A stretch of DNA of 50,263 nt from Pseudomonadota bacterium (GCA_021777765.1 JAJYDF010000023.1:1-50263), one strand, 5' to 3'; shown: positions 35,864 to 45,415, counted from the stretch's first letter. Notes: generated by a model from the letters alone, not told the origin. A program made the numbers and translations.

Positions 35864-36712
35864 ATGAATTATTATCAACAATTAAATAAAGTGATTGAAT
35901 TTATCGGAAAAAATATCGATGAAGAATTATCGCTTGAAAAATTAAGTGAAATCGCATGTATCTCACAATTTCATTTCCATCGATTATTTACTGCATTTAC
36001 CGGATTATCTTTACAACAATATATTAAATGGTTGCGTTTAAAACGCGCGGCCCGTCAACTGATTTTTGATAAAGATCAATCCATCATAAATATTGCAATT
36101 AATGCGGGTTTTGAATCTCATGAAGCATTTTCACGTGCTTTTAAAAAAGCGTGTGGATTGAGTCCAAATCAATATAGATATGCTGCTGATTTTGGATTGT
36201 GGGAAAAACCGCCGTATTGTTTGCCTGAACGAGGAGCAACAGAAATGAAAGTAGAAATTAAAAATAGTCATAAAATACGGTTAGCGGTTATTGAGCATAG
36301 AGGGGATCCAAAATTGCTTCCGGATAGTATTAATAAACTCATGACATGGGCAAAAACTAAAATTCCTCATTTTAAATTAAAGGCAGGAGAAGCATTTGCA
36401 TTTGCTTATAACGATCCTAAAACAACACCTGCTGATGAATTTTGTTTTGATTTGGGAATAAAAGTTTCTGAAAATTTAAAATTAGATGGAGATGTTGTTG
36501 AAAAATTTATACCCGCAGGGCGTTACGCAGTCGCAGTGCATAAAGGTTCGCGAGATAAAATAGGTGAGACTGTTTATCCACTGTATCGAGAATGGTTGCC
36601 AAATTCTGGAGAACAATTAGGAGATTTGCCATGTATTTTTTGTTATTACAACTTTGAACATGAAGTGGCGGAGACAGAATCGTTGACCGAAATTTGGCTT
36701 TTGTTGAAGTAA
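35864..36712 (+). CDS. AraC-family regulator with GyrI-like effector domain
   Basis: 282 residues. Residues 5-105 are the double helix-turn-helix AraC domain: LEKLSEIACISQFHFHRLFT, then LQQYIKWLRLKRAARQL, then INIAINAGFESHEAFSRAFK followed by GLSPNQYR. Residues about 125-282 are a GyrI/SbmC-like domain (starting MKVEIKNSHKIRLAVIEHRG, ending in LTEIWLLLK), the small-molecule-binding fold found in Rob and multidrug-responsive activators. It likely activates efflux or stress genes on binding a hydrophobic compound. It faces away from lexA. Confidence 0.9.
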   Translation: MNYYQQLNKVIEFIGKNIDEELSLEKLSEIACISQFHFHRLFTAFTGLSLQQYIKWLRLKRAARQLIFDKDQSIINIAINAGFESHEAFSRAFKKACGLSPNQYRYAADFGLWEKPPYCLPERGATEMKVEIKNSHKIRLAVIEHRGDPKLLPDSINKLMTWAKTKIPHFKLKAGEAFAFAYNDPKTTPADEFCFDLGIKVSENLKLDGDVVEKFIPAGRYAVAVHKGSRDKIGETVYPLYREWLPNSGEQLGDLPCIFCYYNFEHEVAETESLTEIWLLLK

Positions 36713-36800
36713 ATTAATTAATTTTAATGGATTTTAATCAGCAGCATTGCTTAGCTAGGGGTTTTCGCTGGGCGAACATCAGCCCACTTTGTAATGGCAT

Positions 36801-36857
36801 CTTGTTCATTTTTTAGCTTTGTTCAAAAAAAATGAACATGCTAAAATAATGAACAAG
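36801..36857 (+). promoter_or_regulatory. Nested palindrome in front of the decayed AbiE locus
   Basis: Outer arms CTTGTTCATTTTTTAGC (36801-36817) and the near-exact inverse ending in ATGAACAAG (36840-36857, one-base indel). Inner arms GTTCA and TGAAC flank an A-run. Four GTTC/GAAC half-sites start at 36804, 36821, 36834 and 36851, symmetrical and 17 bases apart within each pair. It fits the negative autoregulation operator expected for an AbiEi antitoxin. Confidence 0.55.
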
Positions 36858-36877
36858 AGGCATAGAAGGTGGTTAAT

Positions 36878-37581
36878 ATGTTTGAAATTCCTGTTAAAAC
36901 AAGTGATTTGTTAAAACAAGTGTTAAAAAAAATTAATTTAAATTCTTCAATAAAATTACAATTGAAGCAGCATACAATTCGATTGCTAATGAAAGATAAG
37001 GTTTCTGATATACCTTTCATATTCAGTGATAAGCTTTCATCTTATTCTATATTACCCATCATCAATTATATAAAAAATGCAAATAAACCATTAATGCTAA
37101 TCTCCACATATCTCAACAAATCAATAATTGAACAATTATTTCGTTTAGATATAATAAAAAAAATTTACTCCACCGCTGGTCCATAGCTTACAATGAAACA
37201 TTAAAGCCAAAACTTAGTTTGGGACACTACACTGCTTCAGATCAATTGTGGTGGCAAATGGTTAAGCTAAAAAATCATTTGATGCTGTGGGGCGGAGAAG
37301 TAGCGGCTTACAAATTAACAAAATATATTAAACCGAGTATTGTAACAATTTATTGCAGCAGTTTTTCTCCAAAAATACAAATTGAAAATAAGTTGCAAAG
37401 AACCGAAAATGGAGAAATTGAAGTTTTAAGAAAATTTTGGAATTTTGAATCAAATCAAAAAGAAAAAGACATAGCGCCATACATTTTGGTATATGCCGAT
37501 TTAATGTCTATTAATGATGAACGAGCCATAGAAACGGGGAAAATAATATATGAAAAATATCTCTCTCAAACTATCAAATAA
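36878..37581 (+). pseudogene. Type IV toxin-antitoxin AbiEi-family antitoxin, frameshifted and shortened
   Basis: The ATG at 36878 follows AGAAGG. The first frame (to 37186) ends after KPLMLISTYLNKSIIEQLFR, which matches the N-terminal segment seen in this antitoxin family. The frame one base away, from about 37168, continues with NLLHRWSIAYNETLKPKLSL, then GHY, WGGEVAAYKLTKYIKPSIVT, a central RKFWNFE and finally ADLMSINDERAIETGKIIYE, matching the family's C-terminal half. The shift lies in an A-run near 37160. The family is normally about 300 residues; here the stretch between the two matching parts is missing too. So this is a decayed antitoxin. Confidence 0.6.
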
Positions 37582-37766
37582 ATTAAATAAAGCGCAAATT
37601 TTATTTCTAAGTAGTTTACATCCAATTTGAAAACAAAAAGTTGATCATTTCTCTTCAAAGACATTATTCGTATCATGAAAAATCAATAGAGTATATAAGA
37701 AACATTTTAATCGCGCTCAGAACTGGTATTGCTGAATTCAAAAGTGGTTATAAAATTTTTCCTTAA
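37550..37766 (+). pseudogene. Remnant of a downstream partner, possibly AbiEii toxin
   Basis: An ATG at 37550 overlaps the antitoxin end and opens MKNISLKLSNKLNK before a stop at 37628. This short start and overlap resemble the beginning of AbiEii nucleotidyltransferase toxins. Another frame, from about 37612 to 37766, contains FENKKLIISLQRHYSYHEKS and LIALRTGIAEFKSGYKIFP, whose origin I cannot place. No nucleotidyltransferase motif remains. It is probably a deleted toxin gene. Confidence 0.35.
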
Positions 37767-37907
37767 ACACAGAACAATGTAATTGTTAATCAAACCCGCG
37801 ATATATTTTCTGTCATGGATTTTCTAAGCATCGATTGCACATTAAACCGACTAAACGATATACTGTTAATTCTTTTTCGCAATAAAAATGGAGCATAAGT
37901 CAGCATC

Positions 37908-38813
37908 GTGAATATTCAATTATCAACGCAACAAAAATTAAATGTAGATACCTTCCAAGGAATGATCTTAGCGTTACAACATTATTGGTCTGAACAGCAG
38001 TGTGTCATTTTACAACCTCTGGATTTAGAAGTAGGTGCTGGTACTTTTCATCCAGCAACATTTTTGCGAGCGATTGGACCACAGCCTTGGCGTGCTGCTT
38101 ATGTGCAACCGTCAAGGCGTCCTGCCGATGGTCGTTATGGGGAAAATCCCAATCGCTGTCAACATTATTATCAATTTCAAGTGGTGTTAAAACCATCACC
38201 GGATAATATTCAAGAATTATATTTAAATTCATTGCGTGCATTAGGAATTGATCCTCTAGTTCAAGATATTCGGTTTGTTGAAGATAATTGGGAGTCTCCT
38301 ACTTTAGGTGCATGGGGATTAGGTTGGGAAGTGTGGTTAAATGGTATGGAAATCACGCAATTTACGTATTTTCAACAAGTCGGTGGTTTGGAATGTAAAC
38401 CAGTTACAGGCGAAATGACTTATGGTTTAGAACGATTAGCAATGTATTTGCAAGGTGTAGATAATATTTACGATTTAACGTGGGTTAATGGTGTTACCTA
38501 TCGCGATATATTTTTTGAAAATGAAAAACAAATGTCTGCCTATAATTTCGAATATGCCAATGTTGATATTTTATTTAAACATTTCGATGAATATGAGCAA
38601 GAATGTAAAGCATTAATTGCACAAAAATTACCTTTGCCTGCTTATGAAATGGCATTAAAAACCTCACATACATTTAATCTATTGGATGCGCGGCGTGCGA
38701 TTTCTGTCACAGAAAGGCAGCGATTTATTTTGCGAGTGCGTACTTTAACGCGTGAGGTTGCGAATTTGTATAATGAACAATTACAACAAAAAGAGGGTGA
38801 TAATCATGGATGA
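37908..38813 (+). CDS. glyQ: Glycyl-tRNA synthetase alpha subunit
   Basis: 301 residues, GTG start. Class II catalytic subunit of the alpha2-beta2 glycyl-tRNA synthetase, which charges tRNA-Gly with glycine. [20 protein letters not shown] is the family's opening, with [20 protein letters not shown] and [20 protein letters not shown] as the motif 2 region, and [17 protein letters not shown] and [11 protein letters not shown] segments downstream. Length matches the usual 300. The gene overlaps the beta-subunit start by eight bases, so the two are translated as a coupled pair. Confidence 0.97.
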   Translation: MNIQLSTQQKLNVDTFQGMILALQHYWSEQQCVILQPLDLEVGAGTFHPATFLRAIGPQPWRAAYVQPSRRPADGRYGENPNRCQHYYQFQVVLKPSPDNIQELYLNSLRALGIDPLVQDIRFVEDNWESPTLGAWGLGWEVWLNGMEITQFTYFQQVGGLECKPVTGEMTYGLERLAMYLQGVDNIYDLTWVNGVTYRDIFFENEKQMSAYNFEYANVDILFKHFDEYEQECKALIAQKLPLPAYEMALKTSHTFNLLDARRAISVTERQRFILRVRTLTREVANLYNEQLQQKEGDNHG

Positions 38814-40926
38814 GAAAAGAGATTTATTATTTGAATTAGGATGTGCGGAATTGCCAGCAAAAGGGTTAAATGCATTATCAATTAATTTGGCAGAAAATAT
38901 TAAAAATGAATTAAATCAGGCTGAATTAACCTATGGTGATGTTAAAGTTTTTGCTACACCACGGCGTGTTGCTGTGATAGTCCATAATTTAATAACACAA
39001 CAACCTGATCGACAAATAGAAAAACGTGGACCTGCATTAACAGCACCGCAAGGTGCAAAAGAAGGATTTGCTAAATCCTGTCAAACTACCGTTGATCAAT
39101 TACAAAAATTAGAAACAGCACAAGGAGTTTGGTTAATTCATAAATATACAGAAAAAGGCAAAAAAACCATCGATATTTTACCGCAATTAATTAAGCAAGC
39201 TTTAAGTAAATTGAATCTCACCAAAAATATGCGTTGGGGAAATGGTGATTTTAATTTTATCCGACCTGTGCAATGGGTTTTATTTTTATTTGGAAAAGAT
39301 GTTGTTGATGCTGAAATATTTGGCGTTAAATCTGGCAGAAATACTTATGGACATCGTTTTCATCATTCTGATGCAATTTTAATTGATGACCCAGGTAAAT
39401 ATGAAAAAACATTAGAAAATGAAGGCAAAGTTATCGCCGATTTTGAGAAAAGAAAAGATTTGATTTTTGAACAAGCCAATAAAATTGCTCAGCAACAAAA
39501 TTATAAAGCAATTATTGATCAAGAATTATTGTTTGAAGTCACTGGTCTTGTCGAATGGCCTAATGTTGTCATGGGTCAATTTGATCAACGATTTATTAAA
39601 TTACCTAAAGAAGTGTTAGTCGTCTCAATGCAACATCATCAAAAAAGTTTTCCGGTGGTTGACAGCAATGATGAAATAAAACCTTATTTTATCACCGTCA
39701 GTAATATTGATAGTAAAGATATTGCACAAGTGATTGAAGGAAATAAACGCGTTATTCAAGCAAGATTATCAGATGCTGAATTTTTCTATGAAACAGATCA
39801 TAAGAGATCCCTGCAAGATTATGTTAATGATTTAAAAAATGTAGTATTCCAACATAAATTAGGAAATTCTTACGAAAGATCATTGCGTATTGCCCGATTA
39901 GCAAAATTAATTGCTGGCAATTTAAATATCGATATTGAATTAGCAGAAAAAGCGGGGCTTTATTGTAAAGCCGATTTAATGACGAATATGGTCGGTGAAT
40001 TTCCAGAATTGCAAGGAATAATGGGATATTATTATGCATTACGGGAATTTAAAGAATCCAGTAAAGATGAAACGCAATTAAAAAAATATCATTCTATTGC
40101 AGTTGCGATCCGCGATCATTATTTGCCAAGATATTCTGGCGATCATTTACCTGAATCTCATTATGCCTGTGCGATTGCTTTAGCTGATCGTTTTGATGCC
40201 ATAGTGGGTTTATTTGGAATTAATCAGCCACCGACTGGTGAGAAAGATCCCTTTGGATTAAGACGTGCAGCGATTTCAATTTTGCGTATCATTATTGAAA
40301 AACAATTAAATGTTAATTTATTTGAAATTATTGAATGGGCTATTCCAGGATATAATGAATTACCTAATGAAAAAGTCAAAGAACAGGTGCATGAATTTAT
40401 TTTAGATAGATTGCGCGCGCTGTATGTTGAACAAGGAATATTGCCTGATACTTTAGCAGCGGTAGTTGCCGTTCAGAATTTATTTCCATTGGATATTAAT
40501 CATCGCTTGCATGCTGTTCAGGCTTTTAGACAATTGCCGGAAGCGAGTGTTTTATCATTAGCAAATAAAAGAGCGACAAATATTTTAGAGAAAAGCGAAG
40601 TAGATAAATCTATTTTTGCTGATAATGCTATTAATAAAATACAACCGCATTTATTTGAAAAACCTGAAGAACAATCTATTTATGATATGCTTTTGAAAAA
40701 GAATGTTGGGTCGTCTTCAACCACAGTAGAAACTCAATCAAAGCAACAAGAATATACCGATCGATTACGCAGCCTTGCTGAATTATATAAACCAGTTAAT
40801 GATTTTTTCGATACTGTCATGGTTAATGTCGAAGATGAAAAAATCCGGCAAAATCGATTATTGTTGGTTGCAGCGATGCGGCAATTGTTTTTACAGGTGG
40901 CGGATATTTCTCTTTTACAAATTTGA
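38806..40926 (+). CDS. glyS: Glycyl-tRNA synthetase beta subunit
   Basis: Start ATG at 38806, inside the end of glyQ, with AGAGGG upstream; 706 residues. It begins [20 protein letters not shown], the standard glyS opening. Family blocks include [52 protein letters not shown] and [20 protein letters not shown] followed by PFGLRRAA. The HD-like and anticodon-binding C-terminal region ends in [17 protein letters not shown]. It forms the tRNA-binding subunit of the synthetase. A REP-like hairpin lies about 50 bases after the stop. Confidence 0.97.
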   Translation: MDEKRDLLFELGCAELPAKGLNALSINLAENIKNELNQAELTYGDVKVFATPRRVAVIVHNLITQQPDRQIEKRGPALTAPQGAKEGFAKSCQTTVDQLQKLETAQGVWLIHKYTEKGKKTIDILPQLIKQALSKLNLTKNMRWGNGDFNFIRPVQWVLFLFGKDVVDAEIFGVKSGRNTYGHRFHHSDAILIDDPGKYEKTLENEGKVIADFEKRKDLIFEQANKIAQQQNYKAIIDQELLFEVTGLVEWPNVVMGQFDQRFIKLPKEVLVVSMQHHQKSFPVVDSNDEIKPYFITVSNIDSKDIAQVIEGNKRVIQARLSDAEFFYETDHKRSLQDYVNDLKNVVFQHKLGNSYERSLRIARLAKLIAGNLNIDIELAEKAGLYCKADLMTNMVGEFPELQGIMGYYYALREFKESSKDETQLKKYHSIAVAIRDHYLPRYSGDHLPESHYACAIALADRFDAIVGLFGINQPPTGEKDPFGLRRAAISILRIIIEKQLNVNLFEIIEWAIPGYNELPNEKVKEQVHEFILDRLRALYVEQGILPDTLAAVVAVQNLFPLDINHRLHAVQAFRQLPEASVLSLANKRATNILEKSEVDKSIFADNAINKIQPHLFEKPEEQSIYDMLLKKNVGSSSTTVETQSKQQEYTDRLRSLAELYKPVNDFFDTVMVNVEDEKIRQNRLLLVAAMRQLFLQVADISLLQI

Positions 40927-40974
40927 TATTCATTTTTTCCTTTTAATTTAACACACCCTCATCCGCCTTCGGCA

Positions 40975-40998
40975 CCTTCTCCCGCAAGCGGGAGAAGG
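40975..40998. repeat. REP-like hairpin, copy 2
   Basis: CCTTCTCCCGC pairs with GCGGGAGAAGG around AA (11-base arms), preceded by CCTCATCCGCCTTCGGCACC. It shares a 20-base core with the copy at 35746. Similar CTCCCGCAAGCGGGAG elements are frequent between genes of many gammaproteobacteria. Confidence 0.75.
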
Positions 40999-41020
40999 AA
41001 AAAAAGGTAGGTTAAAATCT

Positions 41021-41548
41021 ATGAAATTAATTATTCTCGATCGCGATGGTGTTATTAACTATGATTCAGATGAATATATTAAATCGCCTGATGAATGGCA
41101 TCCTATACCAGGTAGTGCAGAAGCAATTGCTTTATTAAATAAAGCGGGTTATGTCGTAGCCCTTGCAACCAATCAATCTGGGTTGGGAAGAGGCTATTAC
41201 AGTATTTATCAATTAATGGCTATTCATGAAAAAATGGAAAATTATTTAGTGCAAGCAGGCGCTCACTTAGATGCACTTTATTTTTGTCCACATACACCTG
41301 ATGATCATTGTAAATGTCGTAAACCAGAACCCGGATTATTAATTCAAATCGGCGAATATTTTAAATGTGATTTATCTGAAGCGTATTTTATTGGTGATAG
41401 CTTGCGCGATGCTAAGGCTGCATTGGCAGTTAATGCTAAACCCATCTTTGTTGGACATGATCCTGTTGCGGGTGAGTTTGCTAAATTAAATCATATTCCG
41501 TTTTACCCCGATTTAATTTCTGCAGTAAAAGATATTCTAAAAATATAA
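41021..41548 (+). CDS. gmhB: D-glycero-beta-D-manno-heptose 1,7-bisphosphate 7-phosphatase
   Basis: 175 residues. HAD phosphatase of LPS core heptose synthesis, removing the 7-phosphate. LIILDRDGVIN gives the nucleophile D7 and acid D9; LATNQSGLGRGYY is motif II; FCPHTPDDHCKCRKPEPG is the Zn-binding insert plus the motif III lysine, with three cysteines and a histidine in the usual places; FIGDSLRDAKAA is motif IV. Length and layout are typical. In other Legionellales gmhB often sits next to glyS, supporting the call. Confidence 0.95.
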   Translation: MKLIILDRDGVINYDSDEYIKSPDEWHPIPGSAEAIALLNKAGYVVALATNQSGLGRGYYSIYQLMAIHEKMENYLVQAGAHLDALYFCPHTPDDHCKCRKPEPGLLIQIGEYFKCDLSEAYFIGDSLRDAKAALAVNAKPIFVGHDPVAGEFAKLNHIPFYPDLISAVKDILKI

Positions 41549-41559
41549 TTTATATAGAA

Positions 41560-41761
41560 TGTAGCCTGGGTGAAGCCAAATGATGAAATATATTAATGTG
41601 GATTAATAGAAAACAATGTAAATTTTAATTAAAAATGCTGGCGGAACCCGGGAATAAATCTGATTATTTCCCGGGTTCCGCCAGAGGTCCAAAGTATTTT
41701 TTTCATGCACTCAATTTAATAGAATTTAATTGGATTTTTACTTGGCTTCACCCAGGCTACA
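41560..41761. mobile_element. Nested inverted-repeat element (MITE/REP-like)
   Basis: 202 bases bounded by perfect 20-base inverted ends, TGTAGCCTGGGTGAAGCCAA and its complement (41742-41761). A second perfect 17-base inverted repeat, CTGGCGGAACCCGGGAA (41638-41654) with its complement at 41668-41684, lies inside. GTAGCC..GGGTGAAGC..ACCCGGG is a repeat type seen widely in intergenic DNA of gammaproteobacteria. No coding capacity. No clear target-site duplication was seen. Confidence 0.7.
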
Positions 41762-41766
41762 ATAAA

Positions 41767-42630
41767 TTAAGGAACCGCCACATGCTTCCTTATTTTCAAA
41801 TCATGTAACATCACTAATACCGCTGAAATATAAATTGGCACATAAAACAGCGAAACTAAATTTTGTACTGAAATAGCTGCAATCCATGTATTCAATGCTG
41901 TTAAATGAGGCGCTGGTAAATAATATACGAAATACCATTGCAATAAGAAAAGTAAAGGTGGAAAAATAAAATATAAAATACCTACTATTGACGCGGCATG
42001 CCACCAATGGCCCCAAACTAAATAACAACTCCGTGTGAATGCCACGAATGGATTTAAGTTATCAACTACAATCAGCGCAAAATAAAAGAGTAATAGTACC
42101 GCAGCAAAAAAATAGGCTAAAACTATAGTGATTAATGCAAATATTTCAATGCGCGGCCCAGCTAATATTTGTTGGAATGGCCAAATAGTGGGTAAATTCA
42201 TCGTCATAAAATGTAATGCAATAAAAAATGGCACACATATGGCTAATACAATGAGCGCTAACACAAATAAAGTGATTATTGCGGCAATAAGAACGGGTAT
42301 TACTTTTTTAATGCCAATATAAAGAGCTGACCAAAATGAGGCTGGTCTGTCATAAATAATATTATAAGTTCGAAAATATATCGCGCCATATATAATAAAT
42401 ACAACAAAGAAACAGATAAGATCAAATATAACAATTGATTTATTTGAGAGATTAAATATCCCACTTTGTAAATGAAAGGTAGCGCTGTTAGCAAAAAAAC
42501 TTAAGATGGTAATGGCAATACACATCAATATCATTAAAGGTAATACGCTGATAAAGCTTTTAATAAACACATGATATATGTTGCGAATTAATTGAAATAT
42601 GCTTTGCGGTTCGGATGGTAATAAGAACAC
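41767..42630 (-). CDS. Hypothetical multi-pass membrane protein
   Basis: Start is a GTG at 42630 with AAGGAG just upstream, giving 287 residues. About six hydrophobic helices are visible, including SVLPLMILMCIAITILSFF, IVIFDLICFFVVFIIYGAIY, VIPVLIAAIITLFVLALIV, FALITIVLAYFFAAVLLLFY and AASIVGILYFIFPPLLFLLQ. VDNLNPFVAFTRSCYLVWGH between helices 5 and 6 recalls a conserved segment of the YciC/BPSS1780-type membrane proteins. No active-site or transporter motif is seen. It is divergent from the thiamine-precursor operon, with about 80 bases between its start and the riboswitch. Confidence 0.65.
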   Translation of the reverse strand: MFLLPSEPQSIFQLIRNIYHVFIKSFISVLPLMILMCIAITILSFFANSATFHLQSGIFNLSNKSIVIFDLICFFVVFIIYGAIYFRTYNIIYDRPASFWSALYIGIKKVIPVLIAAIITLFVLALIVLAICVPFFIALHFMTMNLPTIWPFQQILAGPRIEIFALITIVLAYFFAAVLLLFYFALIVVDNLNPFVAFTRSCYLVWGHWWHAASIVGILYFIFPPLLFLLQWYFVYYLPAPHLTALNTWIAAISVQNLVSLFYVPIYISAVLVMLHDLKIRKHVAVP

Positions 42631-42672
42631 TGAAATCTCCTTTTTCGTATTAAATATCAATCGATGTAATCA

Positions 42673-42701
42673 TTGCGAAATAATATTGTTCATAATAATA
42701 T
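42673..42701 (+). promoter_or_regulatory. Sigma-70-like promoter of the thi operon
   Basis: TTGCGA at 42673-42678 and TAATAT at 42696-42701, 17 bases apart. It would start transcription just upstream of the riboswitch. Confidence 0.5.
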
Positions 42702-42712
42702 AGCGCTTCGAT

Positions 42713-42803
42713 TAACACTAGGGGTGCCCTCATAAAGATGGGCTGAGAAAGCGACGGGCTTAACCCTTTGAACCTGATCTGGTTGATACCAGCGTAGGAA
42801 ATG
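42713..42803 (+). promoter_or_regulatory. TPP riboswitch (THI element)
   Basis: The classic conserved pieces stand in order: AGGGGTGCC, GGGCTGAGAAA, AACCCTTTGAACCTGATCTG and GATACCAGCGTAGGAAA. The aptamer's 3' side runs into the ribosome binding site (AGGA, 42796-42799) of the first gene, so binding of thiamine pyrophosphate should block translation initiation directly. It controls the importer genes that follow. Confidence 0.95.
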
Positions 42804-42808
42804 TGAAT

Positions 42809-43594
42809 ATGCAAAATAGTGCACCTACCATTACTGTTCGTAATGCCAATTTGGCATTTCAAAGCATCACTCTATTTAATCAACTCAATTTAAATCTTGA
42901 AGGCGGCAAAACGACTTGTTTATTGGGGCCGAGCGGCGTTGGTAAAAGCAGTTTATTACGATTAATTGCCGGATTACATTTAGACAAATTCAATCCAAAG
43001 GATGATAACCAGTTAAATAATATTATTGAAGCGAGCGATCACCAATCTTTATCCAACCGCATCGCTTATATGGCGCAATCTGATTTATTAATGCCGTGGC
43101 TCACTATTTTAGACAATGTATTAATTGGCGCTAAATTACGCGGTGATTTCACTAAAAAGAAAAGCTATTTTAAAAATTTGGCCATGGATTTATTGGAAAA
43201 AGTGGGATTAATAAAGGTCGCACATCAGCATCCCATGAGTTTATCCGGTGGTATGCGACAACGCGCTGCATTAGTGCGAACATTGATTGAAGACCATCCT
43301 ATTGTGTTAATGGATGAACCTTTCTCTGCTTTAGATGTAATTACCCGATTAAATTTACAAGATTTAGCAGCGAATTTATTAAAAAATCGCACTGTTTTAT
43401 TGGTCACACATGATCCCCTTGAAGCATTGCGAATCGCGCATCGAATTCATGTAATGTCTGGATCACCCGTAAAATTAGATCAAGCGTTAATACCACCTGG
43501 TGATCCGCCGCGTGATTTATCTGATCATTCTTTATTAGAACTGCAAGGACAATTATTACAACGATTACGATCAGCCTATGAGGATAAAATTTAA
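42809..43594 (+). CDS. ABC transporter ATP-binding protein, HMP/thiamine-precursor type (ThiZ-like)
   Basis: Start ATG at 42809, nine bases after AGGA; a GTG at 42803 is too close. 261 residues. Walker A is GPSGVGKSS, Q-loop is MAQSDLLMPW, signature is LSGGMRQRAAL, Walker B is PIVLMDEPFSALD and the switch His is in LVTHDPLEA. It belongs to the nitrate/sulfonate/taurine-type importer ATPases. Being directly behind a TPP riboswitch and before NMT1-type binding proteins makes hydroxymethylpyrimidine or a relative the likely substrate. The ATG of the next gene overlaps its stop. Confidence 0.9.
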   Translation: MQNSAPTITVRNANLAFQSITLFNQLNLNLEGGKTTCLLGPSGVGKSSLLRLIAGLHLDKFNPKDDNQLNNIIEASDHQSLSNRIAYMAQSDLLMPWLTILDNVLIGAKLRGDFTKKKSYFKNLAMDLLEKVGLIKVAHQHPMSLSGGMRQRAALVRTLIEDHPIVLMDEPFSALDVITRLNLQDLAANLLKNRTVLLVTHDPLEALRIAHRIHVMSGSPVKLDQALIPPGDPPRDLSDHSLLELQGQLLQRLRSAYEDKI

Positions 43595-44331
43595 TGATAT
43601 TACGTGGCGTAATTGTTTTTGTATCTTTAATGTTAATTTGGCAAGCATTTGTTACATTTTTGCAATTACCACCTTATATTTTGCCGGGACCATTTGTAGT
43701 GATACATACCTGGATAGCGCAATATTCATTATTAATTCATCAGACAATTCCTACATTAATTGAAACACTATTAGGATTAATATTTGGTATTTTATTAGGA
43801 TGTGTTGTTGCTTTATTTATGGCTTATTTGCAACCAGTCCGTTATTGGGTCATGCCGATTTTATTAATTAGCCAAGCATTACCCACTTTTGCTATTGCAC
43901 CATTATTAGTGATTTGGTTTGGTTATGGCATGGCTTCAAAAATTGTGACTACTATTTTAATGTTATTTTATCCAGTTACCAGTTCATTTTTTGATGGGTT
44001 ACGCCGCACTGATCCGGCTTGGTTAGATTTAGCTTATACAATGAATGCTTCACGCTGGAAAATTTTATGGTTTATTCGCTTTCCGGCTGCTTTACCTGCA
44101 TTAGCATCAGGTATTCGTGTTGCAACAGCAATTGCACCTATTGGTGCTGTGATTGGTGAGTGGGTTGGTGCTAGCAGTGGTTTGGGTTTTTTAATGTTAA
44201 ATGCTAATGCAAGAATGCAAATAGATGTGATGTTCGCAGCGCTGGTGAATATTATTTTAATGAGTTTAATTTTGTATTTTTGTGTGGATGCCGGATTAAA
44301 AAAAATAATTTCATGGCAGGTGGAGAAATGA
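43594..44331 (+). CDS. ABC transporter permease, HMP/thiamine-precursor type (ThiX-like)
   Basis: 245 residues, starting on the last base of the ATPase stop codon (TAATG). Six hydrophobic segments; the first is GVIVFVSLMLIWQAFVTFL. The EAA-type cytoplasmic loop for ATPase docking is around DLAYTMNASRWKILWFIRFP, and GEWVGASSGLGFLM lies before the last helix. This is the BPD_transp_1 inner-membrane channel of the importer. A gap of about 110 bases with a REP-like repeat separates it from the binding-protein genes. Confidence 0.9.
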   Translation: MILRGVIVFVSLMLIWQAFVTFLQLPPYILPGPFVVIHTWIAQYSLLIHQTIPTLIETLLGLIFGILLGCVVALFMAYLQPVRYWVMPILLISQALPTFAIAPLLVIWFGYGMASKIVTTILMLFYPVTSSFFDGLRRTDPAWLDLAYTMNASRWKILWFIRFPAALPALASGIRVATAIAPIGAVIGEWVGASSGLGFLMLNANARMQIDVMFAALVNIILMSLILYFCVDAGLKKIISWQVEK

Positions 44332-44374
44332 AACATCGATGCTCAAAATCGAATAGTGAATAAGGGTGGTAATA

Positions 44375-44402
44375 CGGACAAAGGAGCGCAGTGACGTGTC
44401 CG
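44375..44402. repeat. Small REP-like inverted repeat inside the thi operon
   Basis: CGGACA (44375-44380) and TGTCCG (44397-44402) enclose AAGGAGCGCAGTGACG. This composition is like short intergenic repeat units of gammaproteobacteria. It lies between the permease and binding-protein genes and might modulate readthrough or RNA stability. Confidence 0.4.
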
Positions 44403-44440
44403 GGTTGCAATAATGATTATTATTAAATTGTGAGGACATA

Positions 44441-45415
44441 ATGATTAAAAAATTAATTAATATTTTTATAATTATTTTTATTGGTGCTTATACATCGATA
44501 TTATTTGCACAAACAACACCTGTTAATCAATTACAACCATTAACAGTAATGCTCGATTGGTTCGTCAATCCCGATCACGCACCATTATTCGTCGCGCAAC
44601 AACAAGGATTTTTTAAACAACAAGGATTAGATGTTAAATTAATTGGCCCTGCAGATCCCTCTGATCCACCCAAATTAGTTGCCGCTGGCAAAGCTGATTT
44701 AGCAATTACTTATCTACCGCAATTATTATTAGATGTGCAACAAGGTTTACCTTTGGTAAGAATCGCTACACTCATCGACAAACCAATGGGCTGTATGGCA
44801 GTCAAAGCAAATAGTGGCATTAATAGTATTAAAGATTTAAAAGGGAAAAGTATTGGATATTCCACTGACGGTGTAGACAGTGCCATGTTACATGTCATGT
44901 TGGGAGCGCATGGCTTAAGTTTAAATGATGTAAACTTAATTAATGTTAATTATGATTTAACGCAAGCATTACTCAGTGGCAAAGTAGATGCTGTTACCGG
45001 TGTAGGTAGAAATTTTGAATTGATACAAATGAAATTAGCAGGATTTCATGCGGGAGCATTTTATCCAGAAGATAATGGTGTGCCACCTTATGATGAATTA
45101 ATTATTGTTACCAATCGTAAAGAATTAAATGATCCTAGATTACACAAATTTTTAATAGCCTTAAAACAAGGTGAAAATTATTTACAGCTTCATCCACAAC
45201 AAAGTTGGCTACAATTTGCAAAGAATCATCCTGAACTAAATAATGAATTAAATAAACAATCTTGGTTTGCAACTTTGTCTGCGTTTACAAGAGATCCAGC
45301 CGCTTTAAACGTAAATAAATATAATAATTTTACACAGTTTATGTTAAACGAAAAGTTAATTACGAAATTAATTCCAATTCAGGAATATGCAATCAATATT
45401 AATATGAAATCATAG
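44441..45415 (+). CDS. Substrate-binding protein, NMT1/ThiY-like (copy 1)
   Basis: 324 residues. N-terminal signal peptide (hydrophobic IFIIIFIGAYTSILFAQ). Mature opening PLTVMLDWFVNPDHAPLFVA is the NMT1/THI5-like pattern of proteins that bind pyrimidine precursors of thiamine. Other conserved parts: KLVAAGKADLAITY, KPMGCMAVKANSGINSIKDL followed by KGKSIGYSTDGVD, and GVGRNFELIQMKLAG. It delivers substrate to the ThiXZ-like permease and ATPase. GTGAGGACATA lies before the ATG. A close paralogue follows directly. Confidence 0.9.
   Translation: MIKKLINIFIIIFIGAYTSILFAQTTPVNQLQPLTVMLDWFVNPDHAPLFVAQQQGFFKQQGLDVKLIGPADPSDPPKLVAAGKADLAITYLPQLLLDVQQGLPLVRIATLIDKPMGCMAVKANSGINSIKDLKGKSIGYSTDGVDSAMLHVMLGAHGLSLNDVNLINVNYDLTQALLSGKVDAVTGVGRNFELIQMKLAGFHAGAFYPEDNGVPPYDELIIVTNRKELNDPRLHKFLIALKQGENYLQLHPQQSWLQFAKNHPELNNELNKQSWFATLSAFTRDPAALNVNKYNNFTQFMLNEKLITKLIPIQEYAININMKS

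Noticed and set aside
38000..38241. Short frames on both strands inside glyQ
   Set aside because: glyQ is fully conserved here; these are shadows.
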